Part shown: one piece after another, positions 26,521-34,936 of the stretch
Layout: every line of letters begins with the position of its first letter
Numbering within the stretch: position 1 is the stretch's first letter
Origin: Betaproteobacteria bacterium
Lineage (GTDB): Bacteria; Pseudomonadota; Gammaproteobacteria; Burkholderiales; SG8-39
Direction of reading: 5' to 3'
Assembly (NCBI GenBank): GCA_947476535.1
Contig: CANJRC010000012.1
Location: forward strand, 1-55,723
Length of the DNA: 55,723 nt
Notes under the pieces: generated by a model
What the model was told of the DNA's origin: nothing
Seen by the model: the letters and a program-made list of their open reading frames with translations, nothing else
Databases searched by the model: none
Translations under genes and position numbers: made by a program

Positions 26521-27249
26521 CTAGACGCCGAGGTATTTCAGGTGCAGATCGGGGTTCGCGCGAAGACTTTCGGACGTGCCTTCATACTCGGTGCGCCCCT
26601 TGACCAGAATCTGCGATCGGTCGGTGATCGCCGAGACCGCGGCAAAATTTTTGTCAACGATGACGGTCGCAATGCCGTCTTCGCGAATTGCGTGAATAAT
26701 GCGCCAGATCTCGCGCGCGATCAGCGGCGCAAGTCCTTCGGTTGCTTCGTCGAGGATGAGCAGATCAGGATTGGTCATCAGCCCGCGACCGATCGTCAAC
26801 ATCTGCTGCTCCCCGCCCGACAGCTGCCCTCCCCCATGTGCGATGCGCTCTGCGAGCCGCGGAAAAGTTAACAGTACGCGCTCCAGTGTCCATGAGCAGG
26901 CACCGCCAGGGCCGGGCCTTGCCGCCATCACAAGGTTTTCACGCACGGACAGATTCGGAAAGATGCCCCGCCCCTCCGGGACATAGGCAATTCCCGCGCG
27001 AGCGATCAAGTGCGGTGCCGCCCGCGTCATATCCCGGCCATGCACGCGGACACTTCCTTCAACCCTTGCCTGTGGCGGCCGCAATAGCCCGAGTAGGCTG
27101 CGCAGCAGCGTCGTCTTGCCCATCCCATTGCGCCCCATCAGCGCCACGGTTTCGCCGCGCTGAATCGTGAAATCGACGCCGCGCACGATATGGCTCGCGC
27201 CATACCAGGCGTTGATATCTCGGGCTTCGAGGATTGGCGTGTCGGTCAT
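26521..27249 (-). CDS. livF: Branched-chain amino acid-type ABC transporter ATPase, LivF-like (orphan)
   Basis: A 242-residue ATPase with Walker A (GRNGMGKTTLLRS), the Q-loop region (IAYVPEGRGIFPNLSVREN), the signature LSGGEQQMLTIGRGL and Walker B ILDEATEGLAP; GRGIFPNL and EATEGLAP are LivF hallmarks. No livG, livH, livM or livK gene is adjacent. The window's other liv locus (47941-51970) has K, H, M and G but no livF, so this may be its missing ATPase. Alternatively it served a lost local transporter. It shares a divergent 147-base region with the ThDP enzyme gene. Confidence 0.9.
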   Translation of the reverse strand: MTDTPILEARDINAWYGASHIVRGVDFTIQRGETVALMGRNGMGKTTLLRSLLGLLRPPQARVEGSVRVHGRDMTRAAPHLIARAGIAYVPEGRGIFPNLSVRENLVMAARPGPGGACSWTLERVLLTFPRLAERIAHGGGQLSGGEQQMLTIGRGLMTNPDLLILDEATEGLAPLIAREIWRIIHAIREDGIATVIVDKNFAAVSAITDRSQILVKGRTEYEGTSESLRANPDLHLKYLGV

Positions 27250-27293
27250 TGCAGGGTTCGCATTTCAGGTACCGCCGGCAGATCCCGCCGGTC

Positions 27294-27364
27294 AGGCGCC
27301 CTATTGTAATCGGGGCGCCTCAAGGCACTTCCACCAAGCGCTCTTGGTCTTCGCGGAAGTGCCT
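27294..27364. promoter_or_regulatory. Tandem inverted repeats in the livF/ThDP-enzyme divergent region
   Basis: Two palindromic blocks lie in the 147-base region between divergent genes. AGGCGCCC/GGGCGCCT spans 27294-27320. A larger one has arms AGGCACTTCC (27323-27332) and GGAAGTGCCT (27355-27364) enclosing an inner ACCAAG-CGCT-CTTGGT hairpin. The last base of the second block overlaps the TATAAT box at 27364, so it is well placed for an operator or a regulated leader. Confidence 0.5.
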
Positions 27365-27369
27365 ATAAT
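27364..27369 (+). promoter_or_regulatory. Candidate -10 box for the ThDP-enzyme gene
   Basis: A perfect TATAAT lies 27 bases before the ATG of the ThDP enzyme, giving a leader of about 20 nt with its CAGGGAG ribosome site. The -35 region is weak (a CTTG-containing stretch inside the palindrome near 27343-27348), which fits an activator-dependent promoter. Confidence 0.4.
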
Positions 27370-27396
27370 GCGCGCTCCATCCTCAGGGAGTACGCC

Positions 27397-29076
27397 ATGA
27401 GCCAGAAACCCGTCTACCAAATACTCGCCGAAGACATCAAAGCCTTGGGCGTCGACTCCGTGTTCGGCCTGATGAGCGACGACATCTGCCAGCTCGTCGC
27501 CACGCTGGACGCCATCGGCGTGCGCTTCATCGGCGGGCGCCAGGAAAGCCACGCGATCATGGCCGCCGCAGGATACGCCGCGGCCTCGGGCAAACTGGGT
27601 GTGGCCCTGATCGGCCGCGGCCCCGCCATGGCCAACGGCATCCACGGCAGCGTCTCGGCCAGCCGCACCGGCCACCCGGTGCTGATCATTAGCGGCGAGG
27701 CGCCCATCATGCGCGGTGCGACCAACCTGCTCGGGCCGGACCTGAAGGCTTTTCCGGCCGCCAACGTGTTGCGCGACATCGGCATCGCCACCTTCGTTCC
27801 CACCAGCGCCGCGGCGGCACGCCAGACGCTGGCCGATGCGGTGGCCGAAGCGTCGCTAGGCCGCGCCGCAGCCCTCCTGTTGCCCACGGACGTCCAGACC
27901 GCATACACCGAAGTGGCCGACGGCCCATCTCCGGTGAAACTCTCCGTGCGGCCCGCGCCGCAGAAGGCGCGACAGCAGTCCATCGACACCGCGGTCGCCA
28001 TGATCAGGAATGCCAAGCGGCCGCTCATCGTGGGCGGCATCGGCGTGCATCGCGGCGGTGCGCGCGCGGCAGTCGACGCGCTGGCCGAGAAGATCGGCGC
28101 GCTGTGCGTCACCACCATCAAGGCCAAGGATCTGTTCCGGGGCAGTCCCTGGGACATGGGCATTCTCGGCTCCTCCTCGCATTCGCTCGCCCGCCGCCAT
28201 ATCGAGCAGGCCGACGTGGTCATCGCCATTGGCGGTGCGTTGAATTCGCTCACCATGAGCTCGGGCATCGCCCTGCCGGCGGTGCCGTTGATCCACATCG
28301 ACACTACACGCACCAACATCGGCCGCTGGTGGCATGCCGACGTGGCGGTGGTGGGCGACGCCAAGCTCACGGCAGAGCAGCTCGTCGCTGCCCTGCCCGA
28401 TCGCAGTGCAGCCGAGAAACCCTTTCACACCGACGAGATCAAGAAGGCCATCGCGGCCTTTGAGCACACCCAGGATTTCCAGCCCCAGCACACCGCGCGC
28501 ACCCTGGACCAGCGCTTGCTCGCGCTGGAGCTCTCCAAGATGCTGCCGGAGAATCGCCACATTGTTTTCGACGGCGGCAACTTCATGGCCAACTGGGCCT
28601 ATATCACCGTGCCCAACCCCGGTCACTTTACGCACACGCAGGACTCGGGCTCCGTGGGCCTGGGGTTCGGCACGACGGTGGGCGTCAAGCGCGCGCAGCC
28701 CGACCGCACCGTGGTGCTGTTCATCGGCGACGGCGGGATGCTCATGACCATGGGAGAGATCGAAACCTTCATCCGCGAAGACCTGCCCGTGATCGTGATC
28801 TGCATGAACGACGCCGCCTACGGGGCCGAGGTGCACATTCTCAAGGGCCAGAACATGCCGCCGGCCAAGGCGGCCTTCCTGGACGTGGACTTCGCGCCCA
28901 TGATGGAACCGCTCGGTTTCGATGCGCATACCATCCGCACCATGGACGAGCTGAAGAAGCTCGCGCCGCTACTGGCCAACCCCGACGGGCCGATCTTCAT
29001 CGACGCCAAAGTGAACGTGGATGTCATTGCGCCATTCATCGTCGAGTTCACACACAAGGACGAGAAGAAGAAGTAG
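27397..29076 (+). CDS. Thiamine-diphosphate-dependent enzyme (acetolactate synthase/decarboxylase superfamily)
   Basis: A 559-residue ThDP enzyme with the three domains of the ALS/benzoylformate/oxalyl-CoA decarboxylase family. The N-terminal pyrimidine domain carries the activating Glu50 (IGGRQESHA). The middle domain has RPLIVGGIGVHRGGA. The C-terminal ThDP-binding motif runs GDGGMLMTMGEIETF to CMNDAAYG. The start follows CAGGGAG. It probably decarboxylates or carboligates a 2-oxo acid or cleaves an acyl-CoA; the substrate is not evident. The neighbouring thiolase-like gene is convergent with it. Confidence 0.9.
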   Translation: MSQKPVYQILAEDIKALGVDSVFGLMSDDICQLVATLDAIGVRFIGGRQESHAIMAAAGYAAASGKLGVALIGRGPAMANGIHGSVSASRTGHPVLIISGEAPIMRGATNLLGPDLKAFPAANVLRDIGIATFVPTSAAAARQTLADAVAEASLGRAAALLLPTDVQTAYTEVADGPSPVKLSVRPAPQKARQQSIDTAVAMIRNAKRPLIVGGIGVHRGGARAAVDALAEKIGALCVTTIKAKDLFRGSPWDMGILGSSSHSLARRHIEQADVVIAIGGALNSLTMSSGIALPAVPLIHIDTTRTNIGRWWHADVAVVGDAKLTAEQLVAALPDRSAAEKPFHTDEIKKAIAAFEHTQDFQPQHTARTLDQRLLALELSKMLPENRHIVFDGGNFMANWAYITVPNPGHFTHTQDSGSVGLGFGTTVGVKRAQPDRTVVLFIGDGGMLMTMGEIETFIREDLPVIVICMNDAAYGAEVHILKGQNMPPAKAAFLDVDFAPMMEPLGFDAHTIRTMDELKKLAPLLANPDGPIFIDAKVNVDVIAPFIVEFTHKDEKKK

Positions 29077-29113
29077 CCGGCGCGCGCTGTCGCGCGACGG
29101 CCCCGGGCCCGGA

Positions 29114-30298
29114 TCACCTTCTCAGGATTACCATCGATCCGTGCGCGTGTCCGCCCCAACCGGTGACCACGCCGAGTTCGGCGTCTTTTACTTGGCGCTC
29201 GCCGCCGTCATGACGCAACTGCACCACCGCCTCAACGACGTGGTTCATCGCCACGCAGTGCGCCTGCGAGAGCAGGCCCCCGTGGGTGTTGACGGGTAAC
29301 TCACCACCCAGCTCAATGCGGCCGTTCTCGACAAACGGCCCACCCTCGCCCTTCTTGCAGAATCCCGCCGATTCGATCTGCAGGATGGTCTGTCCGGTGA
29401 AGCAGTCGTAGATCTCGGCAAAATCGATGTCCGAGGGTTTCACTCCGGCCATCGCATAGGCGCGTGGCGCTGAAAAATCGAGCCCGATTTTCAGGATGTC
29501 GGGGCGGTTGGGGATATCGTGGGGCGGGTACGGGTGGCCGGAAGCGATCCCGGTCACGTACACCGGCCGCCTCCTCAAGTCCTTTGCCCGCTCGGCCGTG
29601 GTCATGATGAACGCCCCCGCCCCGTCGGACTCCAGACTGCAGTCGAGCAACTTGTACGGCCAGGTGATCCACCTGGAGGCCATGTAATCGGCCATGGTCA
29701 TGGGCTTGCCACGCATGATGGCGTTCGGGTGCAGCTGCGCGTGCTTGCGCATGGCGACCGCAACCGCCCCCAGCTGCTCCTGGGTGGTGCCGTACAGGTG
29801 CATGTGCCGCTGCGCCATCCATGCGTAATGCTGCGGCGGCGCGCCGGCGCCGAATGGAATGTAGTAGTCGCGAATGGCTTCGGCCGATTGGGTGCCCAGG
29901 TTGGTGTTGGACGACATCTCGCGCGCCCGGGGGCCGGAATACAGCAGGCTGCAATGCGGGATCAGCGCAACCGTGGCACCACCACACGCCAGTGCAAATG
30001 CCGCCGCCTCAATGGCGGACACTGCCATTGCGCCCCCCATCTCCTGCAGCGAAACCGTAAATCGCAATTCCTCCAGACCGAGATTGGCGCAAAAGTCCCC
30101 CGCCGTGCCGCCACCACCAGCACCGGCCGGCAGCACCACTGCATCGATGTCTGAAGGCTTGAGCCCCGCGTCTTCGATAGCCATGACAGAAGCTTCCAGC
30201 GACAACTGGAGCGCGGTCTTCTGGGTACCGCGGGTGAATGCAGTCTCGCCAATACCGACAATGCAGGTCTTGTCCCGCAGTTCACTAAGAGCTGGCAT
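29114..30298 (-). CDS. Thiolase-like protein of the SCP2/Ltp2 type, second copy
   Basis: A 394-residue thiolase-fold protein similar throughout to the one at 24184-25347: KTCIVGIGETAFTRGTQ, QEMGGAMAVSAIEAAA, DFAEIYDCFTGQTILQIES and a C-terminal VVTGWGGHAHGS. As in the other copy no cysteine is seen at the classical nucleophile position. Unlike it, there is no DUF35 gene attached here. It could share the DUF35 partner of the first copy or act alone. The ATG at 30298 has no strong ribosome site. The Sec glutaredoxin gene ends 52 bases upstream on the same strand. Confidence 0.85.
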   Translation of the reverse strand: MPALSELRDKTCIVGIGETAFTRGTQKTALQLSLEASVMAIEDAGLKPSDIDAVVLPAGAGGGGTAGDFCANLGLEELRFTVSLQEMGGAMAVSAIEAAAFALACGGATVALIPHCSLLYSGPRAREMSSNTNLGTQSAEAIRDYYIPFGAGAPPQHYAWMAQRHMHLYGTTQEQLGAVAVAMRKHAQLHPNAIMRGKPMTMADYMASRWITWPYKLLDCSLESDGAGAFIMTTAERAKDLRRRPVYVTGIASGHPYPPHDIPNRPDILKIGLDFSAPRAYAMAGVKPSDIDFAEIYDCFTGQTILQIESAGFCKKGEGGPFVENGRIELGGELPVNTHGGLLSQAHCVAMNHVVEAVVQLRHDGGERQVKDAELGVVTGWGGHAHGSMVILRR

Positions 30299-30350
30299 CA
30301 GGTGTCGCGCATACGGTTTAGTCTCAATTGCGATTCAATTCACGGCCACG

Positions 30351-31109
30351 TCACAGGCCCTTCGGGATCGGCAACCCGGCCAGCAACTCGTCCGTCAGGG
30401 GCTCGGCTGGCATGACGCCCATTCCTGCGAGTAAGGCCTCCACTTGCCGGGCATGTTGCGCGCTATGCCACACCGAGCGTTCGAGAAACTCGTGCAGGGT
30501 CTGTTCACCGAAGTACGTTTCGAGCCTGGTCGTGAGCTGCGACTCGGCCCCCCCGCCCCACCAGGCAGACAAGCGCGCCATCGTGCGATTCGCGTAATCC
30601 ACAAACTCCTGCGGCGTCCGGTAGGACCCGGCATCCAGTTTGCGCTCGGAGTGTTCAAGCGTGGCCGGCGTGCCGTCTTGCGCCGATTCGACATACGACT
30701 CGGCGATCCTGAGTATGTGGTGCCCGACAATGCGAACCGTCCGGTCGTTGCCGGGCGTAATCGGCGTATCGAACCCTTCCAACGGAACCTGCGACAGGCT
30801 GCGGCTTGCTGAACGCAGCACCCTCAACCACTTGCCTACCAGCGTCGCCGCTGGCAGCAGCTGGTGCCGCTCTAACTCCAGCCCGACGAATTCAGCGATC
30901 TTCTGCAGGTCCACGGCGACCACCGATTCACCGCCGCGCGCCAGCACGGGCAACACCGCCCGCTTCAGGGCAGCGAGTCGCGATGCGCCTTCTGCGGAAA
31001 GCGCATCGACAAGTTCGAACGCCACTTGGTGTTGCGAAAGGAACTCTTTCGCTCTAAGGCAGGAACTTCAGCCGCCGCGAATGAATAGGGAATAGGGCGT
31101 TGTTGTCAT
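30351..31109 (-). CDS. Candidate selenoprotein: Sec glutaredoxin-like domain fused to DinB-like domain, copy 1 (UGA at 31068-31070)
   Basis: With UGA read as Sec the product has 252 residues, Sec at 14. MTTTPYSLFIRGG is followed by Sec-SSC, then LRAKEFLSQHQVAFELVDA and a cis-Pro turn (VLPVLARGG), a glutaredoxin/thioredoxin-like fold in which U-S-S-C replaces C-x-x-C. From about residue 100 a helical DinB-like domain follows with histidines in IVGHHILRI and VWHSAQHARQVEALL. The frame continues without break to TAG at 30351. A seven-pair hairpin follows the UGA. The gene lies 44 bases behind a Bug receptor gene. DinB proteins include thiol-dependent transferases and isomerases, so a selenol-dependent transferase or a redox-coupled one is conceivable (inference). 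No clear ribosome site precedes the ATG. Confidence 0.85.
31034..31052 (-). promoter_or_regulatory. Candidate bacterial SECIS stem-loop of Sec glutaredoxin-DinB copy 1
   Basis: On the minus strand GCGAAAG and CTTTCGC make a perfect seven-pair stem with loop AGTTC. The loop starts 22 nt after the UGA and has G in its second position, matching the usual bacterial SECIS rule. Confidence 0.75.
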
Positions 31110-31153
31110 GTTCGGTTTGGAACTGTGCTTTCGAGTAGATGCCCGGTTCGGGG

Positions 31154-32134
31154 CTATTGCGGCTGGATTCCGGCCGCCTTGATGATGCGCGTGAGCAGCG
31201 CGACCTCGTCGCCGACCCGCTTCGACGCGGCCTCGAGCGATGCGGACGCAGTCGGCGTCATCCTGGCCTTGAGCAGGCTGTCGCGGATGGACTGCTGTTG
31301 CATGACCGTGGCCACGGCGGAGTTCAGCCGCAGCAGTGCAGATGTCGGCGTACCGGCACGCGCACTCAGCGTAAGTATGGTGCCGCTCAGCATGTCGGGG
31401 AAACCCAGTTGCGCAAACGTCGGCACCTCGGGCAGCGAGCCTACCCGGCTGCCGCCGGTTACTGCAAGGATCCTTGCCTTGCGCTCCAGGAAGATCGGTG
31501 CCGCCGCCTCGACCGTGACGACCAACTGGACTTCGTTGGCGAGCAGGCCTGCGTTGATCTGCGCGGTGCCCTTGTATGGGATCGAGACAATGTCCAGGCC
31601 GTAGCGCTGCTTCACTGCCTCCACCAGCAGCATGCCGATACCGAAGCCCGAGCCGCCGAAATTGAACTTGCCAGGATTCGAGCGCACTGTGCTGACAAAC
31701 TCGTTGAAATTGCTCCAAGGCGCCTGGGGGGAGGATGCCAGCAGCAGCGGCGACTCCGAGACCACCGAGATCGGCGTGAGGTCGCGTAGCGGGTCGGCCT
31801 TGAGGTTCTTCGCGGTCAACGGCAGGATGAATACGCCCGGCGCGGAAATCAGCAGCGCATGCCCGTCAGCCGGCAGGCTGATGGTCAGGAACTCCAGTGC
31901 CACTGCTCCGCTTGCCCCGGGCCTGTTCTCCACGATGACCGGCTGGCCGAGCAGCTTCGCCAGTTCGGGCGCCATCAGCCGTGCCTGGAAGTCGGTGTTC
32001 CCGCCGGCAGCAAAGGTATCGATGATGGTGATCGGGCGGCTCGGAAACTCCTGTCCCGACGCGGCGAACGGATTGAACGCGGCCACTGCGACCAGACAAG
32101 CTCCCAGCCACTGACGGACCTGGCAACTCCCCAT
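31154..32134 (-). CDS. Tripartite tricarboxylate transporter receptor (Bug family), copy 4
   Basis: A 326-residue exported receptor. The signal peptide (WLGACLVAVAAFNPFAAS) ends before FPSRPITIIDTFAAGGNTDF, then VENRPGASGAVALEF, GKFNFGGSGFGIGMLLVEA and a C-terminal LLTRIIKAAGIQPQ. The ATG at 32134 follows AAGGGAGGAACCG; the longer frame from 32377 overlaps the upstream gene and is a shadow. It lies between an amidohydrolase and the Sec glutaredoxin-DinB gene in one probable operon, so its ligand may be handled by those enzymes. Confidence 0.92.
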   Translation of the reverse strand: MGSCQVRQWLGACLVAVAAFNPFAASGQEFPSRPITIIDTFAAGGNTDFQARLMAPELAKLLGQPVIVENRPGASGAVALEFLTISLPADGHALLISAPGVFILPLTAKNLKADPLRDLTPISVVSESPLLLASSPQAPWSNFNEFVSTVRSNPGKFNFGGSGFGIGMLLVEAVKQRYGLDIVSIPYKGTAQINAGLLANEVQLVVTVEAAAPIFLERKARILAVTGGSRVGSLPEVPTFAQLGFPDMLSGTILTLSARAGTPTSALLRLNSAVATVMQQQSIRDSLLKARMTPTASASLEAASKRVGDEVALLTRIIKAAGIQPQ

Positions 32135-32229
32135 CGGTTCCTCCCTTGATTTAGCTATCGCACACCACCGTCGCGTACGGGGGGAAAGCTGCGCCCCCGT
32201 TCTGCAGCATCGGTCCCGTTCAGAGGCTC

Positions 32230-33402
32230 CTACACGCCCTCGAACCCATACAGCGACTTTACGTTGTCGTGAACGATCTTGCGACGGTCCTCCTCGGACA
32301 CGCCTGCGAGGTTCTCCCCCATGATCTGGCGCGAGTTCGGGAACGTGCACGCATCGTGCGGGTAATCGGTCGACCACATGATGCGTTCGGTCAGCCCCGC
32401 CATGCCCTGCGTCTTCACGCCGAACGCATCGGTGATGAATGTGTGCCAGACGTGCCGCCTGACATACTCGCTCGGAAGCATCGCCAGGTTGAGATCGTGA
32501 CCGCGTCGCTTGCGCACCCCGTAGTAGCGGTCCGCGCGTTGCATCATCGCAGGCACCCAGGCGATGTCTGCCTCGCCCATGACCAGCCTCAGCTTCGGAA
32601 ACCGGTCGAGCACCCCGCTGAATATGATGTGCAGCAACGATCGCTGAAGGCTCGCGTTGCTATTGATCATCTCGCAGTAGATCAGCCCCCAGTTGCCGGC
32701 ATGCTCGGGCGACAGGAAGTTGTTCTCCTTTGAATAGGTGCCCAGGTGCAGGTGAAGCGGCATGTCGAGCGCCTCCGCCGCGCGCCAGAGCTTGTCGTAC
32801 TCCGGCACGAAATACGGCTTCGTCTCCGGCGGCAGGCCCCAGATCAGGGCACCCCGCAATCCCAGCTTCCTGCACCGCTCGAGTTCCCTCACCCCCTGGT
32901 CGATATCGAACAGGGATACCATGCCCAGCCCCGCGAACGCCCGGGGCGCGTGGCCGCAAAATTCGCTCAGCCAGCCGTTGTAGGCACCAAAAAGCGCGCG
33001 CTGCAGATCTTCCTTCTTGCTGCCGAACATGTGCAACCCGTAGGTGGGATAGAGCACGGTAGCCGCCACACCGTCGGCCGCCATGTCCTTGAGCCGCACT
33101 GCAGGATCCCAGCCGCCCCGCCGTTTCTCCGGGTCGAATCCGCCGCCGCCTTCGTTGGTCTCGGCAGCGCCGTCCTTGTCACGGGAAATCAGCATGGAGA
33201 ACGTGTCGAACACGGCCCACTTGCCCGGCTTGCCCTTGTAGTCCATGACCACGCGCGGGGCATCGTCGCGGAATTTTGCATCCATGCGCTCGGCCCACAT
33301 GCCAAACGGTTCGAGCATGTGCGAGTCGGCATCAATGAGGCTGTAGCCCGTTCCACCGCCCGCCTTCCCGCCAGCCTGTGTCAATTCGGAAACCTGATTC
33401 AT
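32230..33402 (-). CDS. Amidohydrolase family 2 (ACMSD-like) protein, copy 2
   Basis: A 390-residue TIM-barrel metal enzyme. The N-terminal site is LIDADSHMLEPFGMW, the barrel histidines are in MPLHLHLGTY, and the late catalytic aspartate is in WSTDYPHDACTFPNS. The ATG at 33402 follows AAGGAGGGCGA. It opens the run amidohydrolase, Bug receptor, Sec glutaredoxin-DinB. It probably decarboxylates or hydrolyses an organic acid brought in through the receptor (inference). Confidence 0.9.
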   Translation of the reverse strand: MNQVSELTQAGGKAGGGTGYSLIDADSHMLEPFGMWAERMDAKFRDDAPRVVMDYKGKPGKWAVFDTFSMLISRDKDGAAETNEGGGGFDPEKRRGGWDPAVRLKDMAADGVAATVLYPTYGLHMFGSKKEDLQRALFGAYNGWLSEFCGHAPRAFAGLGMVSLFDIDQGVRELERCRKLGLRGALIWGLPPETKPYFVPEYDKLWRAAEALDMPLHLHLGTYSKENNFLSPEHAGNWGLIYCEMINSNASLQRSLLHIIFSGVLDRFPKLRLVMGEADIAWVPAMMQRADRYYGVRKRRGHDLNLAMLPSEYVRRHVWHTFITDAFGVKTQGMAGLTERIMWSTDYPHDACTFPNSRQIMGENLAGVSEEDRRKIVHDNVKSLYGFEGV

Positions 33403-33715
33403 TCGCCCTCCTTTTTCATGGGCCCTCTTTGCCGGTCTTCACGCAGCGCACTGACTGTCCGGCCGCATCCGCGCAACTTGCAATCACCGGATAGCTCGGC
33501 ATTGTCCAGCCATCGATCGTCCACAAAACCGCCGCAAGCGATACTACTATATGAGCGGTGAACGGTTGTCAGGGGTGCTGGAAAAAAGCAATTGTCCATC
33601 GTCCAGCTCTGTGGGAGTATCTACCGGCACATGCAAAGTCCGCCGTGCGCAGTCGGTGGCCCACACCGGGCATGCCGGGCTCGAATCCATCCATCCGGGA
33701 AGTCACTCAGGCATC
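33403..33715. other. Divergent intergenic region without recognised gene
   Basis: These 313 bases separate two divergent amidohydrolase operons. I see no credible gene, RNA or strong palindrome. The stretch 33540-33600 is richer in A and T than its surroundings (ATACTACTATATGAG and GGAAAAAAGCAATTGTCC) and is the likely place for promoters. Confidence 0.5.
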
Positions 33716-34936
33716 ATGAAGATCAAGCACGGGCTCATCAGTGGCGATTCCCACGCGCAGGTCCACCGCGATGCATTCACCAGCCGGATGTCAGCTCGCA
33801 AGTGGGGCGACCGGATCCCCCATCTGGTAGAGACCAGCGACCGAAGCCACATGGCCGATGCGGTCGAGGGATCGGTACACCGATGGGTGATCAACGGCCA
33901 GATCATCGAACGGCGCGGCGTATCCAACTGCCCTGCGGCCATGGGCGACGAAAGCCGCAACCGCCACCCGCAGCGCTGGGAAGAAGTGCCGGCGGCGGCG
34001 TATGACCCGGTTGCCCGGCTGCGGATGCTCGATGCAGACGGGGTGGATGCCGAAGTGCTGTTCCCAAATCCGCCGGTGCAATCCGCTTCGTTCCTGCAAT
34101 GGGACGCAGCGTTTGAACTCGACTGCGTGATGGCCCACAACGATGCGATGGCCGAATGGCGCGAAGAAAGCGACCGCTACATCCCGCTTGCGCTGATTCC
34201 CTACTTGAGCGACGTAAGCGTCGCCATCAAGGAGGTGGAGCGCTCGGTACGCAGGGGGCACGCTGGCGTCCTGATGCTCGCAGAACCCATGCGGGTCGTG
34301 CAGGGCAAGGAGAATCTCTTCGGCAACGTGGGCAACAGCGCGCTCACCCACGACATCCCGTGCATCAATGACCGCTACTGGGACCCGTTCTGGGCCGCCT
34401 GCCAGGACCTCAATGCGCACGTCCACTGGCATGCAACCGGCGGCATTGGCATGCTCCCACCGCGATGGCCGAAATACAACCGATCGCAGGAATCGGTAAC
34501 CACGTTGCCGACCGGGCTCTCGGTGCTCAGCCAGTACCTGCCGACGCTGCTCTTCTCGGGTCGGCTGGAGCGCTTCCCGCGACTGAAATGGGTTTGTGCG
34601 GAAACCGGCATGGGCTGGTTTCCCTATGTGCTCGACGCCTGCGACCACGAATGGGAGCGCCGCCACCTCTGGACCGAGGGGTTGCGACGCCGCCCGAGCG
34701 AAGTCTTCCGCGAACAAGTCTACGTGTCGTTCTGGTTTGAACGGTCGGGCGTTCGACTGAGAGATGCGATCGGCGTCGACAGGATCCTCTGGCAGTCGGA
34801 CTTTCCGCACAACACCTCGACCTACCCGGATTCATGGAAACAGGTGAAGCGAACGATGGAAGGGGTTTGCGCGACGGAACAGGTGCGGATGCTGTACGCC
34901 AATGCCCTGCAGCTCTACGGATTGACGAGTGAATAG
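33716..34936 (+). CDS. Amidohydrolase family 2 (ACMSD-like) protein, copy 3
   Basis: A 406-residue TIM-barrel metal enzyme. The N-terminal site is ISGDSHAQVHRDAFTSR, the barrel histidines are in LNAHVHWHATGG, and the late motif is WQSDFPHNTSTYPDSWK with the catalytic Asp. FEGVCATEQVRMLYANALQLYG-type residues close the protein. I start at the ATG at 33716; the upstream extension shows no family character. It overlaps the next amidohydrolase gene by eight bases, so the two are translated together and may form a heteromer. Confidence 0.9.
   Translation: MKIKHGLISGDSHAQVHRDAFTSRMSARKWGDRIPHLVETSDRSHMADAVEGSVHRWVINGQIIERRGVSNCPAAMGDESRNRHPQRWEEVPAAAYDPVARLRMLDADGVDAEVLFPNPPVQSASFLQWDAAFELDCVMAHNDAMAEWREESDRYIPLALIPYLSDVSVAIKEVERSVRRGHAGVLMLAEPMRVVQGKENLFGNVGNSALTHDIPCINDRYWDPFWAACQDLNAHVHWHATGGIGMLPPRWPKYNRSQESVTTLPTGLSVLSQYLPTLLFSGRLERFPRLKWVCAETGMGWFPYVLDACDHEWERRHLWTEGLRRRPSEVFREQVYVSFWFERSGVRLRDAIGVDRILWQSDFPHNTSTYPDSWKQVKRTMEGVCATEQVRMLYANALQLYGLTSE

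Noticed and set aside
27414..28929. Long antisense frames inside the ThDP-enzyme gene
   Set aside because: They are typical high-GC shadows: low-complexity Ala/Arg/His composition, no ribosome site, and no protein family character, whereas the plus-strand frame has complete ThDP motifs.
33791..34810. 339-codon minus-strand frame opposite amidohydrolase copy 3
   Set aside because: The forward frame carries all amidohydrolase motifs; the reverse one has no recognisable motif and mirrors its codon structure.
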